DNA of 64,000 nt from JAPPHA01 sp965220985 (GTDB taxonomy: Bacteria > Pseudomonadota > Alphaproteobacteria > Rhodobacterales > Rhodobacteraceae). Under the pieces are notes generated by a model. The model was not told the origin of the DNA and did not search any database. It was given only the letters and a program-made list of their open reading frames with translations. The DNA lies in the NCBI GenBank assembly GCA_965220985.1, contig OZ244854.1:3224001-3288000 (forward strand), written 5' to 3'. A program made the translations under genes and the position numbers. Below, piece after piece: positions 43,582-52,171 of the stretch (the stretch's first letter is position 1; every line of letters starts with the position of its first letter).

Positions 43582-45474
43582 GTGTCTTTTCGATCTCTTT
43601 ATGACATGTCGATGCACGACCCCGAGGCGTTCTGGCTCGATGCTGCCAAATCGCTCGACTGGATACGTGCACCGACGAAGGCACTCGATTCAAGTCGCGC
43701 ACCGTTTTACGACTGGTTTGGCGATTCCGAGATCAACGGCTGCTACAATTGCGTTGACCGTCATGTCGAGAATGGAAATGGCGACCGCGTTGCCATCATC
43801 CACGACAGTCCGGTTACCGACTCCATTTCCAAACTGACTTATCGCGAGTTGCAGGATGCAACCGCGAAGCTCGGCGGTGCATTGAAGGCGCGGGGCGTGG
43901 GGAAGGGTGATCGCGTCATCATCTACATGCCGATGATACCACAGGCGGCGATTGCCATGCTGGCTTGCGCTCGGATCGGCGCCATTCACTCCGTTGTTTT
44001 TGGCGGATTCGCGGCCGAGGAACTCGCTGCCAGGATCGACGACGCCACGCCGAAGGCGATCATTGCCGGATCGTGTGGAATCGAGCCATCTCGGGTCGTG
44101 GCCTACAAGCCTCTGCTGGATTCAGCATTGAACATTTCGACGCATGACCCTGAATTTTGTATCATTTTCCAGCGCGACGTGCTTCGCGCAGAGCTGATTC
44201 CCGGCCGAGATTTCGATTGGAACGAATGCCAGGAACAGGTCGAACCAGCCGAGTGCGTCCCCGTCAAGGGTTCGGACCCCGCGTACATCCTTTACACGTC
44301 GGGAACCACCGGCAGGCCAAAGGGCGTGGTTCGGGCGACGGCGGGTCATCTGGTTGCGCTCTACTGGACGATGAAGAACATTTACGATGTGGACCCTGGC
44401 GACGTCTTCTGGGCAGCATCCGACGTGGGCTGGGTCGTCGGCCATTCGTACATCGTCTATGCACCGCTCGTTCACGGCAACACGACCATCGTCTTTGAAG
44501 GCAAGCCGGTCGGAACGCCGGATGCCGGGACCTTCTGGCGAGTCATCAGCGAGCATCGCGTGAAAAGCATGTTCACGGCACCGACAGCATTCAGGGCGAT
44601 CAAGCGAGAAGACCCCAGCGCAGAGTTGATTCCGAAATACGACATGTCTTGCCTCAAGGCTCTGTTTCTGGCGGGAGAGAGGTCCGACCCCGATACGGTC
44701 GAGTGGGCGCGAACGAATCTCAAGATCCCGGTCCTTGATCACTGGTGGCAGACGGAGACGGGGTACGCGATTGCCGGCTATCCGTGGGGGAAAGAACAGA
44801 TAAAGGTCAAGCTCGGGGCTGCGGGCGTTTCGATGCCAGGGTACGATATCCGGATTCTCGACGACGACGGGGAAGAGGTCCCAAGGGGCGAACTCGGGTC
44901 GATTGCCGTCCGGTTGCCATTGCCGCCGGGATGCCTGCCGACACTTTGGAACGCCGATGACCGGTACCGCGACTCGTATCTTTCGCGGTTCGAGGGACAC
45001 TACGACACCGGTGATGCTGGAATCCAGGACGAGGACGGTTACTGCTTCATCATGGCGCGGACCGACGATGTCATCAATGTTGCGGGACATCGACTGTCGA
45101 CTGGCCAGATGGAAGAAATCCTCGCGGACCATGCGGATGTTGCCGAGTGTGCCGTCATTGGAGTTCATGATCAGCTCAAAGGGCAGTTGCCATTGGGATT
45201 CCTTTGTCTGAACTCCGGTTGCGAGCGACCTGAGGATGACATCGTGAAGGAATGCGTGGCATCGGTTCGCGAAAGAATCGGGCCTGTTGCGGCATTCAGG
45301 ATGGCAGTCGTGGTCGACCGGCTTCCAAAAACGAGATCGGGAAAGATCCTGCGAGCGATCATGGTTCGAATTGCCAACGGGCAGGAATGGAAAATGCCCG
45401 CGACCATCGAAGACGCGGCTGTGCTTGATGAAATCACGACCGCATTGGCGCGCTTGGGCTACCCCAAACAATGA
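43582..45474 (+). CDS. prpE: Propionate-CoA ligase (acyl-CoA synthetase, PrpE type)
   Basis: A 630-residue AMP-forming enzyme from GTG at 43582, preceded by GGAGG. The adenylation motifs are YILYTSGTTGRPKGVVRATA (P-loop, near residue 233), HWWQTETGYAIAGYPWG (A5) near 390, YDTGDAGIQDEDGYCFIMAR near 475, and the acetylatable catalytic Lys in PKTRSGKILRAIM near 580. VRLPLPPGCLPTLWNADDR and other stretches match PrpE rather than acetyl-CoA synthetase. It activates propionate to propionyl-CoA for PccAB. The gene overlaps cytidine deaminase by ATGA, an unusual pairing. Confidence 0.92.
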   Translation: MSFRSLYDMSMHDPEAFWLDAAKSLDWIRAPTKALDSSRAPFYDWFGDSEINGCYNCVDRHVENGNGDRVAIIHDSPVTDSISKLTYRELQDATAKLGGALKARGVGKGDRVIIYMPMIPQAAIAMLACARIGAIHSVVFGGFAAEELAARIDDATPKAIIAGSCGIEPSRVVAYKPLLDSALNISTHDPEFCIIFQRDVLRAELIPGRDFDWNECQEQVEPAECVPVKGSDPAYILYTSGTTGRPKGVVRATAGHLVALYWTMKNIYDVDPGDVFWAASDVGWVVGHSYIVYAPLVHGNTTIVFEGKPVGTPDAGTFWRVISEHRVKSMFTAPTAFRAIKREDPSAELIPKYDMSCLKALFLAGERSDPDTVEWARTNLKIPVLDHWWQTETGYAIAGYPWGKEQIKVKLGAAGVSMPGYDIRILDDDGEEVPRGELGSIAVRLPLPPGCLPTLWNADDRYRDSYLSRFEGHYDTGDAGIQDEDGYCFIMARTDDVINVAGHRLSTGQMEEILADHADVAECAVIGVHDQLKGQLPLGFLCLNSGCERPEDDIVKECVASVRERIGPVAAFRMAVVVDRLPKTRSGKILRAIMVRIANGQEWKMPATIEDAAVLDEITTALARLGYPKQ

Positions 45475-45920
45475 CGTCGAAAAAGGAGACTCCGGCTCTA
45501 CCTGGAACTGAATCCGACATAGCCCAAGCATTGTTTGCGGCCGCCAAGGAGGCCCGCGAGAATGCTCATGCGCCGTACTCCGGGTTTTCGGTTGGGGCTG
45601 CAATCCGATCCGGGTCTGGCAAGATCTATGCCGGTTGCAATGTGGAGAACGCCTCGTATCCCGAGGGCACGTGCGCGGAGGCAGGGGCCATCGCTGCCAT
45701 GGTCGCAGCAGGCGAGACCCGGATCCTCGATGCGCTTGTGGTCGCGGGCGGCACACAACTCGTGACCCCTTGCGGTGGATGTCGCCAGAGGCTTGCCGAG
45801 TTTGCGTCGCCTGATGCCCGGGTTTTTCTGGCCGGTCTGTCCGGAATTGTTTCAGTCACGACGGTAGAAACACTGTTGCCAGAAGGTTTCTCTACTGAGC
45901 ATTTGACCGAACCAAACTGA
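45471..45920 (+). CDS. cdd: Cytidine deaminase
   Basis: A 149-residue homotetrameric-type enzyme starting at the ATG that overlaps the prpE stop. Motifs are HAPYSGFSVGAAIRSGSGKI, the first zinc-site CNVENASYPEGTCAEAGAIA (Cys and the proton-shuttle Glu in CAEA), and the second zinc site TPCGGCRQRLAEF (PCxxC). It deaminates cytidine and deoxycytidine to uridine in pyrimidine salvage. Length is slightly longer than the 130-135 typical of short Cdd, because of the N-terminal TSKKETPALPGTESDIAQAL. The last twenty residues are unconserved. Confidence 0.93.
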   Translation: MTSKKETPALPGTESDIAQALFAAAKEARENAHAPYSGFSVGAAIRSGSGKIYAGCNVENASYPEGTCAEAGAIAAMVAAGETRILDALVVAGGTQLVTPCGGCRQRLAEFASPDARVFLAGLSGIVSVTTVETLLPEGFSTEHLTEPN

Positions 45921-46049
45921 CCTCGCAATCATTCGACATGATATCATTTTATGTGGACCAACCGAAATCTCAAGTCGACCACGCCATCATGCCGATCATT
46001 AAGAGTTACACACCTGGCAAAAAACAGCGAGCACACGTTGAAGCCACTC

Positions 46050-46244
46050 GTTATCCTCCACTAGCTTCGAATGTTGTGACTGATTTGTCTTGACCAATAT
46101 TTGTCGTCAGTCAGTGCTGGACACTGCCCGGTGTTTTTGGGTGAGGTACGCAGCAAATGATGCACATGCCCCAAAGAAGAACAAGGCTTCGTCTGCACCG
46201 ACTTCAGTGACGTCCTTGTAAACCCGGGCGTGGCGGATCCCTTC
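46050..46244. repeat. Left copy of a 195-bp direct repeat flanking the IS1634-type element
   Basis: Bases 46050-46244 reproduce 48168-48362 over all 195 bases as far as I could compare by eye. It is copied from the 3' end of the AbiJ-like gene plus 57 bases downstream. The repeat begins with GTTATCCTCC and ends GGATCCCTTC directly at the IS left end. It is interpreted as a long target-site duplication. Confidence 0.9.
46107..46244 (-). pseudogene. Orphan 3' fragment of the AbiJ-like gene within the left repeat
   Basis: The left repeat carries the last 46 codons (with stop) of the gene at 48225-49109, separated from the intact copy by the insertion. It has no start and would not be expressed as such. 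Identity with the intact copy is complete as read. Confidence 0.8.
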
Positions 46245-48167
46245 CTGACTTCGACGGTTTTTTTTCATAACGCGTTGTTTTCACTAGCTTCATTTTTCGA
46301 GCTAGGTACCACATCTGGCCCCGACGGGCCAGCTAGGTCAAGCTGATTTCGTCTCCGTTTTGCGGGCTGGCAGTTCGTACGGTTGGGCCGAGAGTTTCAG
46401 CCCGAGCGTGGCGTAGATGGCTTTGGCTTCCGCGCTCGGTCGCGAAGGAATGCCGTATCGCTTCTGCGTCGTCGGGTCTTCGAGGATCGAGAGCTGCCGG
46501 TCGTTGAGTGCCTCGCGAATGACTTTCGGCGACATCGGCCCCTTCTGAAGCCGGACCCGCCAGGCGAGATGACGCACGCAGGCATATGCCATGTACGAGA
46601 TCGCCAGATGGGCGCGAATGCGTTTTTCCGTCCAGTGAAACACCGGCCGAACGCGCAGGTCGTGCTTCGAGACGCGAAAGCTCTCCTCGACTTGCCAGAG
46701 TTCCCGGTATCGATCGAAGAGTTCCCGCACCCCGATGCCCTTGATGTTGGTGACGACGCCGAGCAGCCCGTCCCAGCGCTCGGCGGCGAGGATCTTCTCT
46801 TCGTCGATCTCGATGGCGGCCTCGCCGACGACCCGGACGTAACGGTGATACCCGCTCTTGCCGAGCAGCTGCTTCGGCGTCCTGCTCCTGCGCAAGCGAT
46901 CGACCAGCTTCGATATCTCCCGCTGACGGTCACGGGCGTCCTTGCGCGCCCGCTTCGCGCTCCACGACACCACCAGGCGGCGGCCCTTGTGACGAAACAC
47001 GCCCACCTTGAGATCGCTGTCGGGAACGCTGCGATAGCGGGCGGTGTCGAGAACGCGCGCGGTCAGCGCCTTGGGCAGGTTGCGCAACCGGGCCCCGACG
47101 ACAAAGCGACATCCCTTGGCCGCGAGGCTGTCGAGATTGTCGGCGCTGAACATGCCCGCATCGGCGATGATCGCCGCATCCGACGCCTGGGGATGCATTT
47201 TTCGAAGGGTCGGCAGGAAACTGTCCCCCTCCCAGGTGTTGCCCGGGAAGGCCTCGTAGGTCAGCGGCAGGCCGCCGTGGGTCACCGCCAGAGCCAGAAC
47301 CACCTGCACCTCGCCGTGCTTGCCGTCCTTGCTGTAGCCGAAGTTCCGCAGGGTGTCCGCGCAGCTCGATTCGAAGTGCAGCGTCGTGCAGTCGTAAAGT
47401 ACAAGATCCACCGGCTCGGGAAACAGCGACCGCGTGCCCGCCTCGACCGTCCTGCGCATCTCGTCGATGGCCTCGTCGGTGAGCCGGTCCATCATCCGAT
47501 AGACCTTCTCCAGCGGTATCTGTATCCCGAAGTCCCGTTCCAGGCGCCGGACACTGGCCCGCTTGCTGTCGGGATTGGCGATGCGTGCCATCACCATGTG
47601 AAAGAGAACCCGGTTCGACATCCGCTGCCGACCGGCGGGCAGGACCGTGTCGAGCCGGAGGCTCCGGTAGACCCGTCCGTAGACTTCGGGAATTCCGACG
47701 ATGATCCGCTGCTCTTCGCGCAGATCCCTGAGATCCGCGATGGGCAGGGGCTTGTCCGACTTTCGGCGAGCGGCGTCGATGGCGATGTCCGCCAGCTGTT
47801 CCGGCGTGAAGAGGCCCGGTTGGCGCTTGTGGAGCATTTCGGCCTTGGCTTGCTCGGCGAGCCGCCTGAGCATGGCTTCCTCCCTGTCGTTCGTCGCGAT
47901 GCCGACGTGGCGGAGGATGCGTTTCTTGACCTTTTTTCCTTCCCGGAAGGATTCGACGATCTGGACGGACTTCCTTGGGGAGTTCGGAGTTGTGTTGACG
48001 CGGATGAACATGGCGTGATTCTACACGAGGGGCCTCGATCCCGCAATTGAAAATAGCCGCTAGGTCCTACAGTCGACTTTTCCGAGAGGTCCATGAAAAA
48101 AACGCGCTTGTTCAGTGACTTGTGAAATCGCCAAATGACAGCCGCAACGAAGAACCGTCAAAGTCAG
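46245..48167 (-). mobile_element. IS1634-family insertion sequence (1923 bp)
   Basis: The element begins CTGACTTCGACGGTTTTTT at 46245 and ends with its inverted counterpart AAGAACCGTCAAAGTCAG at 48167; 16 of the outer 18 bases match. It encodes one 557-residue transposase on the minus strand. It is bordered by a 195-bp direct repeat. IS1634, described in Mycoplasma mycoides, is known for creating long variable-length direct repeats, unlike nearly all other insertion sequences. Intact ends, intact transposase and unchanged repeats suggest a recent event. Confidence 0.9.
46338..48011 (-). CDS. IS1634-family transposase
   Basis: A 557-residue intact DDE transposase of the IS4/IS1634 group. The N-terminal region RKSVQIVESFREGKKVKKRI followed by LRHVGIATNDREEAMLRRLA is the typical IS1634 start. 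The core has catalytic acids in LVLYDCTTLHFESS (near residue 205), AAIIADAGMFSADNLDSLAA (near 285), and the Y-(2)-R-(3)-E-(6)-K signature in RYRELWQVEESFRVSKHDLR (near 435). RVRPVFHWTEKRIRAHLAI follows, as in the family. No frameshift is present. The long frame on the opposite strand (46383-48050) is only its antisense. Confidence 0.95.
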   Translation of the reverse strand: MFIRVNTTPNSPRKSVQIVESFREGKKVKKRILRHVGIATNDREEAMLRRLAEQAKAEMLHKRQPGLFTPEQLADIAIDAARRKSDKPLPIADLRDLREEQRIIVGIPEVYGRVYRSLRLDTVLPAGRQRMSNRVLFHMVMARIANPDSKRASVRRLERDFGIQIPLEKVYRMMDRLTDEAIDEMRRTVEAGTRSLFPEPVDLVLYDCTTLHFESSCADTLRNFGYSKDGKHGEVQVVLALAVTHGGLPLTYEAFPGNTWEGDSFLPTLRKMHPQASDAAIIADAGMFSADNLDSLAAKGCRFVVGARLRNLPKALTARVLDTARYRSVPDSDLKVGVFRHKGRRLVVSWSAKRARKDARDRQREISKLVDRLRRSRTPKQLLGKSGYHRYVRVVGEAAIEIDEEKILAAERWDGLLGVVTNIKGIGVRELFDRYRELWQVEESFRVSKHDLRVRPVFHWTEKRIRAHLAISYMAYACVRHLAWRVRLQKGPMSPKVIREALNDRQLSILEDPTTQKRYGIPSRPSAEAKAIYATLGLKLSAQPYELPARKTETKSA

Positions 48168-48362
48168 GTTATCCTCCACTAGCTTCGAATGTTGTGACTG
48201 ATTTGTCTTGACCAATATTTGTCGTCAGTCAGTGCTGGACACTGCCCGGTGTTTTTGGGTGAGGTACGCAGCAAATGATGCACATGCCCCAAAGAAGAAC
48301 AAGGCTTCGTCTGCACCGACTTCAGTGACGTCCTTGTAAACCCGGGCGTGGCGGATCCCTTC
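48168..48362. repeat. Right copy of the 195-bp direct repeat
   Basis: Starts GTTATCCTCC directly after the IS end at 48167 and ends GGATCCCTTC at 48362, after which the intact AbiJ-like gene continues. It contains that gene's last 46 codons and stop at 48225. This is the copy connected to the full gene. Confidence 0.9.
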
Positions 48363-49109
48363 TTCGTCGCACGTATATCCATATAGTTTCCCGAACGCTT
48401 GTTTGAGTGCCGGGTGATTGAGCACTCCGGCCTTCTCAAGAGATGCCAAAGCCGGCGTGAGCGCATTGCTCGCTTTTGGATCAATTTTCCGCGCGACCGC
48501 TTCCACAGCGTGTATACAATCCTGAACCGCATCAGCATACTGTTGAGCGTCAATGTGGTCTGCTGCATCGCGTAGTTGTTCCGTGGCGGAATTCATCCCC
48601 TCTTTGTCGAGGTACTCGATAGCTCGCTCAGTAACTGCCGCTTGTTCTGGGCTACTACACGACACAAACTGACAGTGTTTTCCGGCAGTATCCAACCAAT
48701 ACGCCGCTCCATGGTCTTTATATAAATCCTTGATTTGAAAGGAAAATTTTTCATCAAATGTATTGGACATGTGTTCGACAAGGTCAAGGGTGAGATGAAA
48801 ATCACCGGAGAGAATTTGTTTTTCGATTTTTCGATAAATTTCTGGAACATCAATATTTACATCACTTTCACTCTTCTGCAGAAAACGAGCCAATACACGC
48901 CTAATCTGCGTGTCAAACGGACGTAAAAAATATGAGCCACGGAAACTGTCCACTTTATTGCTTTCAAGCCAGTTCCATACAATATCCCACGTTTCTCGAC
49001 GAAGATCTTCCGACAACTCCCCGGCACGCATTGTCCTCGGCAATGAACGGTATCCGTGTCTTTGTGAAAAAGTTAACCTTCTCTCATCAACGCCAAATTC
49101 GTGTTCCAT
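48225..49109 (-). CDS. AbiJ-NTD4/HEPN-like protein (abortive-infection type)
   Basis: A 294-residue protein. LTFSQRHGYRSLPRTM, then LSEDLRRETWDIVWNWLES, is the start pattern of the AbiJ N-terminal domain 4 family. The C-terminal half is helical and HEPN-like: LRDAADHIDAQQYADAVQDC, IHAVEAVARKIDPKASNALT, ALTPALASLEKAGVLNHPAL, GIRHARVYKDVTEVGADEAL. AbiJ-type proteins act in phage exclusion, with the HEPN domain as a putative RNase; a clear R-x4-6-H motif is not seen, only EGIRHA. The gene is A+T-richer than its surroundings. GAGGG lies 10 bases before the ATG. The insertion of IS1634 duplicated its 3' end but left it complete. Confidence 0.7.
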   Translation of the reverse strand: MEHEFGVDERRLTFSQRHGYRSLPRTMRAGELSEDLRRETWDIVWNWLESNKVDSFRGSYFLRPFDTQIRRVLARFLQKSESDVNIDVPEIYRKIEKQILSGDFHLTLDLVEHMSNTFDEKFSFQIKDLYKDHGAAYWLDTAGKHCQFVSCSSPEQAAVTERAIEYLDKEGMNSATEQLRDAADHIDAQQYADAVQDCIHAVEAVARKIDPKASNALTPALASLEKAGVLNHPALKQAFGKLYGYTCDEEGIRHARVYKDVTEVGADEALFFFGACASFAAYLTQKHRAVSSTD

Positions 49110-49655
49110 ATTTTGAGCCCTCTGGTTCTGTCTAACGCAAAATATACGAAAACGCCGCCTGCCTCAACGATGATGGATCAAATTAGTCTCGGTTTGTTCG
49201 TGGTACAATAAGCCTTATGGTAACACTATTCTAACTTCTCCACATCCAAATAGAAAACTCCATGCCAAATGTGGTGAAATCATCCGCGAGTGGGTGTATG
49301 GTCCATTAGAACTCGTGTGTTTTCGCCGGTTAAGCAGTTACAGTGCTGATTCATGGGAAAGCTCCAGAAGGGTGAAGGCCCCGACTCCGTGGTTGATGTG
49401 TCACGGTACGACCGTGATATCGTGCCGAGTCGACAAAAAATCGATCGCCTTACCCTCCACCTTCAGTTTCGCGAGCACGCTGACGAACGGTTGCAAGCCG
49501 TTGCAGATCTGCTGTTCGAAGAGTTCGCATGTTAGGCTGTTGGCTTCACGATTCGAAACCACCGAGTCGTTGAGGGCTGATATCGGAATGACATGAAGAT
49601 GGCTTAGGGCTTGGCAGGGCAATTCCTGTCCCGAAAATGTTGACTGGACCAGACG
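49110..49655. other. 546-base region between the AbiJ-like gene and mgtE
   Basis: The first 250 bases are A+T-rich and probably hold the AbiJ-like promoter. Overlapping short frames on opposite strands (+ 49353-49535, 60 codons; - 49401-49622, 73 codons) cannot both be genes and neither has a known domain. The minus frame ends AKLKVEGKAIDFLSTRHDI. This may be decayed transferred DNA. Confidence 0.4.
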
Positions 49656-51029
49656 ATGACAGATTCAAACAATAATTCTGACGACCAAACCTACGAAATC
49701 CGCGAAGAGATCGAAGGAATTCGCGATGCCCTGAGTACAGGCGACCGAGAGGCCTTGATCGGGGTGCTTGGGCAGATGCACCCGGCCGACATCGCGGATG
49801 TGCTTGAGCAAATCGAACCCGAAGCGCGACTGGACCTCGTTCAGCATTGGGGCAAGGAGTTGGACGGCAGGATTCTGCCGGACCTTGACGAGACGATCGT
49901 TGGTGAACTGCTCGAGGAACTGCCCAACGAAGTCGTCAAGGAGGTCGTTCGCAACCTGGATTCCGACGATGTCGTCGATATCGTCGAAGACATCGATGAA
50001 CCGCAACAGGAACGAGTGCTCAACGCACTTGAGGGCCCAGACCGTGCGGCCGTGGTTCAGTCCCTGCAATATCCCGAGGATTCCGCGGCTCGGATCATGC
50101 AATGCGAGTTGGTCGCGGCACCGTCTCACTGGAGCGTTGGTGACCTGATCGACCATCTGCGTGCTGCAGATGACCTCCCAGATCGATTCTACCACGTCTA
50201 CGTGGTTGAACCGAACATGCAGCCGATTGGTAAAATTGCCTTGGCGCGCCTGATGGCCTCTCCCAGGGACAACAATCTGACCGATCTCGCAGACGACAGT
50301 TTCAGGTCAATTCCTGTCACTCAGAGTCTTGAGGAGGTCGGCTATGCTTTCAACCAGTATCACATGGTGTCTGCTCCTGTTGTCGATGACGCGGGACGGC
50401 TGGTCGGCGTGATCACGATCGACGATGCAATGGACGTGATCGAGGAAGAGACCGACGAGGACATCAAGTTGCTCGCGGGCGTCGGTGGCGAAGAGAGCCT
50501 CAACGACGGTGTTTTTTCAACGACGCGGCAGAGATTTCCTTGGCTGATGGTCAATCTGTTGACGGCAATACTCGCGTCATTCGTCATCGCTCTGTTCACC
50601 AGCACGATCGAGGCTGTCGTTGCTCTCGCCGTCCTGATGCCGATTGTCGCTTCCATGGGAGGAAACGCGGGGACCCAGACTCTGACGATTGCCGTAAGGG
50701 CCCTCGCGACAAAGGACCTGACCGAGGCGAATGCCTGGCGAATCATATGGCGGGAGATCAATGTCGGGTTGCTAAATGGTCTGATGTTCGCTGTGGTGTC
50801 AGGCCTGATCGGCCTGGCCTGGTTTGGGTCACCCGTCCTTGGCGCAGTTCTCGGTCTGGCCATGATCGGAAACCTGTTTGTCGCCGGTCTCGCGGGGATA
50901 CTGATTCCGCTCGGCTTGAAACGATCTGGTCTCGACCCGGCACTCGCGTCAGGGGTTTTTGTCACGACAGTCACGGATGTGGTCGGATTCTTTTCGTTCC
51001 TGGCTCTCGCTGCCCTCATCCTGCTGTAG
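49656..51029 (+). CDS. mgtE: Magnesium transporter MgtE
   Basis: A 457-residue magnesium channel. The N domain (about 20-130) has MHPADIADVLEQIEPEARLD and ELLEELPNEVVKEVVRNLDS. A pair of CBS domains (about 140-260) contains RFYHVYVVEPNMQPIGKIAL and VSAPVVDDAGRLVGVITIDD with the acidic Mg2+-sensing surface DAMDVIEEETDEDIKLLAGV. Five membrane helices follow (about 285-457) with the selectivity segment SMGGNAGTQTLTIAVRALAT and GVFVTTVTDVVGFFSFLAL. It admits Mg2+ and closes when cytosolic Mg2+ is high. No M-box-type leader was seen upstream. Confidence 0.95.
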   Translation: MTDSNNNSDDQTYEIREEIEGIRDALSTGDREALIGVLGQMHPADIADVLEQIEPEARLDLVQHWGKELDGRILPDLDETIVGELLEELPNEVVKEVVRNLDSDDVVDIVEDIDEPQQERVLNALEGPDRAAVVQSLQYPEDSAARIMQCELVAAPSHWSVGDLIDHLRAADDLPDRFYHVYVVEPNMQPIGKIALARLMASPRDNNLTDLADDSFRSIPVTQSLEEVGYAFNQYHMVSAPVVDDAGRLVGVITIDDAMDVIEEETDEDIKLLAGVGGEESLNDGVFSTTRQRFPWLMVNLLTAILASFVIALFTSTIEAVVALAVLMPIVASMGGNAGTQTLTIAVRALATKDLTEANAWRIIWREINVGLLNGLMFAVVSGLIGLAWFGSPVLGAVLGLAMIGNLFVAGLAGILIPLGLKRSGLDPALASGVFVTTVTDVVGFFSFLALAALILL

Positions 51030-51220
51030 CAAACATGCGAGGGTATCGACCGATCCTTTTCGTCATGCCATTGTTGCGAGCAGCGGTACTCTGGCACAAT
51101 GTTGACTCGTTCGGAGCAATTTCGGCGCGTGATCAGGCTTGAGCATGGGTCGATGGTCTCTTGCCAAGTTCGGCAATGCATGATGCACGACCAATTGTCT
51201 AAAAAAGGCAGGAGTTAAAG

Positions 51221-52171
51221 GTGGACGACATCCAGGACCTGACCCCCAACGTGCAACCTCGATTGCCCAGTTCCATTGGCGAAACGCAAGAACTCCTGGG
51301 CCACGTTGACTATGTCTGCGGGCGAGCGCTCGCAACCGTCGCTTTCCTCGCGCTCAAACTGCCGCGACCCTTGTTCCTTGAAGGCGAAGCAGGTGTTGGA
51401 AAAACTGCCATTGCTCAATCCCTCGCGACTGCACTTGGCCGACGCTTGATCAGACTCCAGTGCTACGAAGGACTCGATGCCGGATCGGCAGTCTACGAGT
51501 GGAATTTTGCGGCACAAATGATTGCAATCAGAACCGCAGAGGCTGTCGGTAAAGCCGACCGCAAGATACTGAGTACCGAATTGTTCGGTCCCGAATTCCT
51601 GATTGAACGCCCGTTGCTCGAAGCGATGCGATCACGTCCCGAGGGACCGCCAGTGTTGTTGATCGACGAGGTCGACCGAACAGACGAGCCATTCGAGGCT
51701 TTCTTGCTCGAAGCTCTGTCGGATTTTCAGGTCACGATCCCCGAAATCGGACCTGTTGCAGCCGAATCGCCCCCGATCGTCGTTCTGACATCGAATCGAA
51801 CGCGCGAGGTTCACGACGCCCTGAAGCGCAGGTGTTTGTATCACTGGGTGGATTTCCCTGGCTTTGAACGCGAAATGCAGATTCTCTCGGCACGGGTGCC
51901 CGAGGCAGGAGAATCGCTGTCTGAGCAGGTCGTCGCCTTTGTCCAGGAACTGCGCAGCGAGGACTTGTTCAAGAAACCCGGGGTCGCGGAAACCATCGAT
52001 TGGGCCAGATGCCTCGTCGCCCTCGATACGTTTGAACTGTCCCCCAAGGTGATCGCCGACACGATCGGTGCATTGCTCAAGTACCGCGACGACATATCTG
52101 CACTCCAGGAGTCGGAGATCACGCGCCTGATCGATGCTGCCGAATCGCGATCTCGGGCCGGAGAAGATTGA
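51221..52171 (+). CDS. coxD: MoxR-family AAA+ ATPase, CoxD type
   Basis: A 316-residue AAA+ protein from GTG at 51221 (AGGAGTTAAAG upstream). Walker A is EGEAGVGKTAIAQSLATAL near 56, Walker B VLLIDEVDRTDEPFEAFLLE near 145, sensor 1 IVVLTSNRTREVHDALKRRC near 190, and the MoxR insert LQCYEGLDAGSAVYEWNFAA near 88. In Oligotropha CoxD is needed to build the [CuSMoO2] centre of CO dehydrogenase by partial unfolding of the apoenzyme; orthologues serve other molybdenum hydroxylases. It overlaps coxE by four bases. Confidence 0.88.
   Translation: MDDIQDLTPNVQPRLPSSIGETQELLGHVDYVCGRALATVAFLALKLPRPLFLEGEAGVGKTAIAQSLATALGRRLIRLQCYEGLDAGSAVYEWNFAAQMIAIRTAEAVGKADRKILSTELFGPEFLIERPLLEAMRSRPEGPPVLLIDEVDRTDEPFEAFLLEALSDFQVTIPEIGPVAAESPPIVVLTSNRTREVHDALKRRCLYHWVDFPGFEREMQILSARVPEAGESLSEQVVAFVQELRSEDLFKKPGVAETIDWARCLVALDTFELSPKVIADTIGALLKYRDDISALQESEITRLIDAAESRSRAGED

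Noticed and set aside
44122..45756. A 544-codon minus-strand open frame
   Set aside because: Antisense of prpE and cdd, both of which have intact catalytic motifs.
46383..48050. A 555-codon plus-strand open frame through the IS1634 element
   Set aside because: Antisense of the transposase, caused by high G+C codon structure; no domain.
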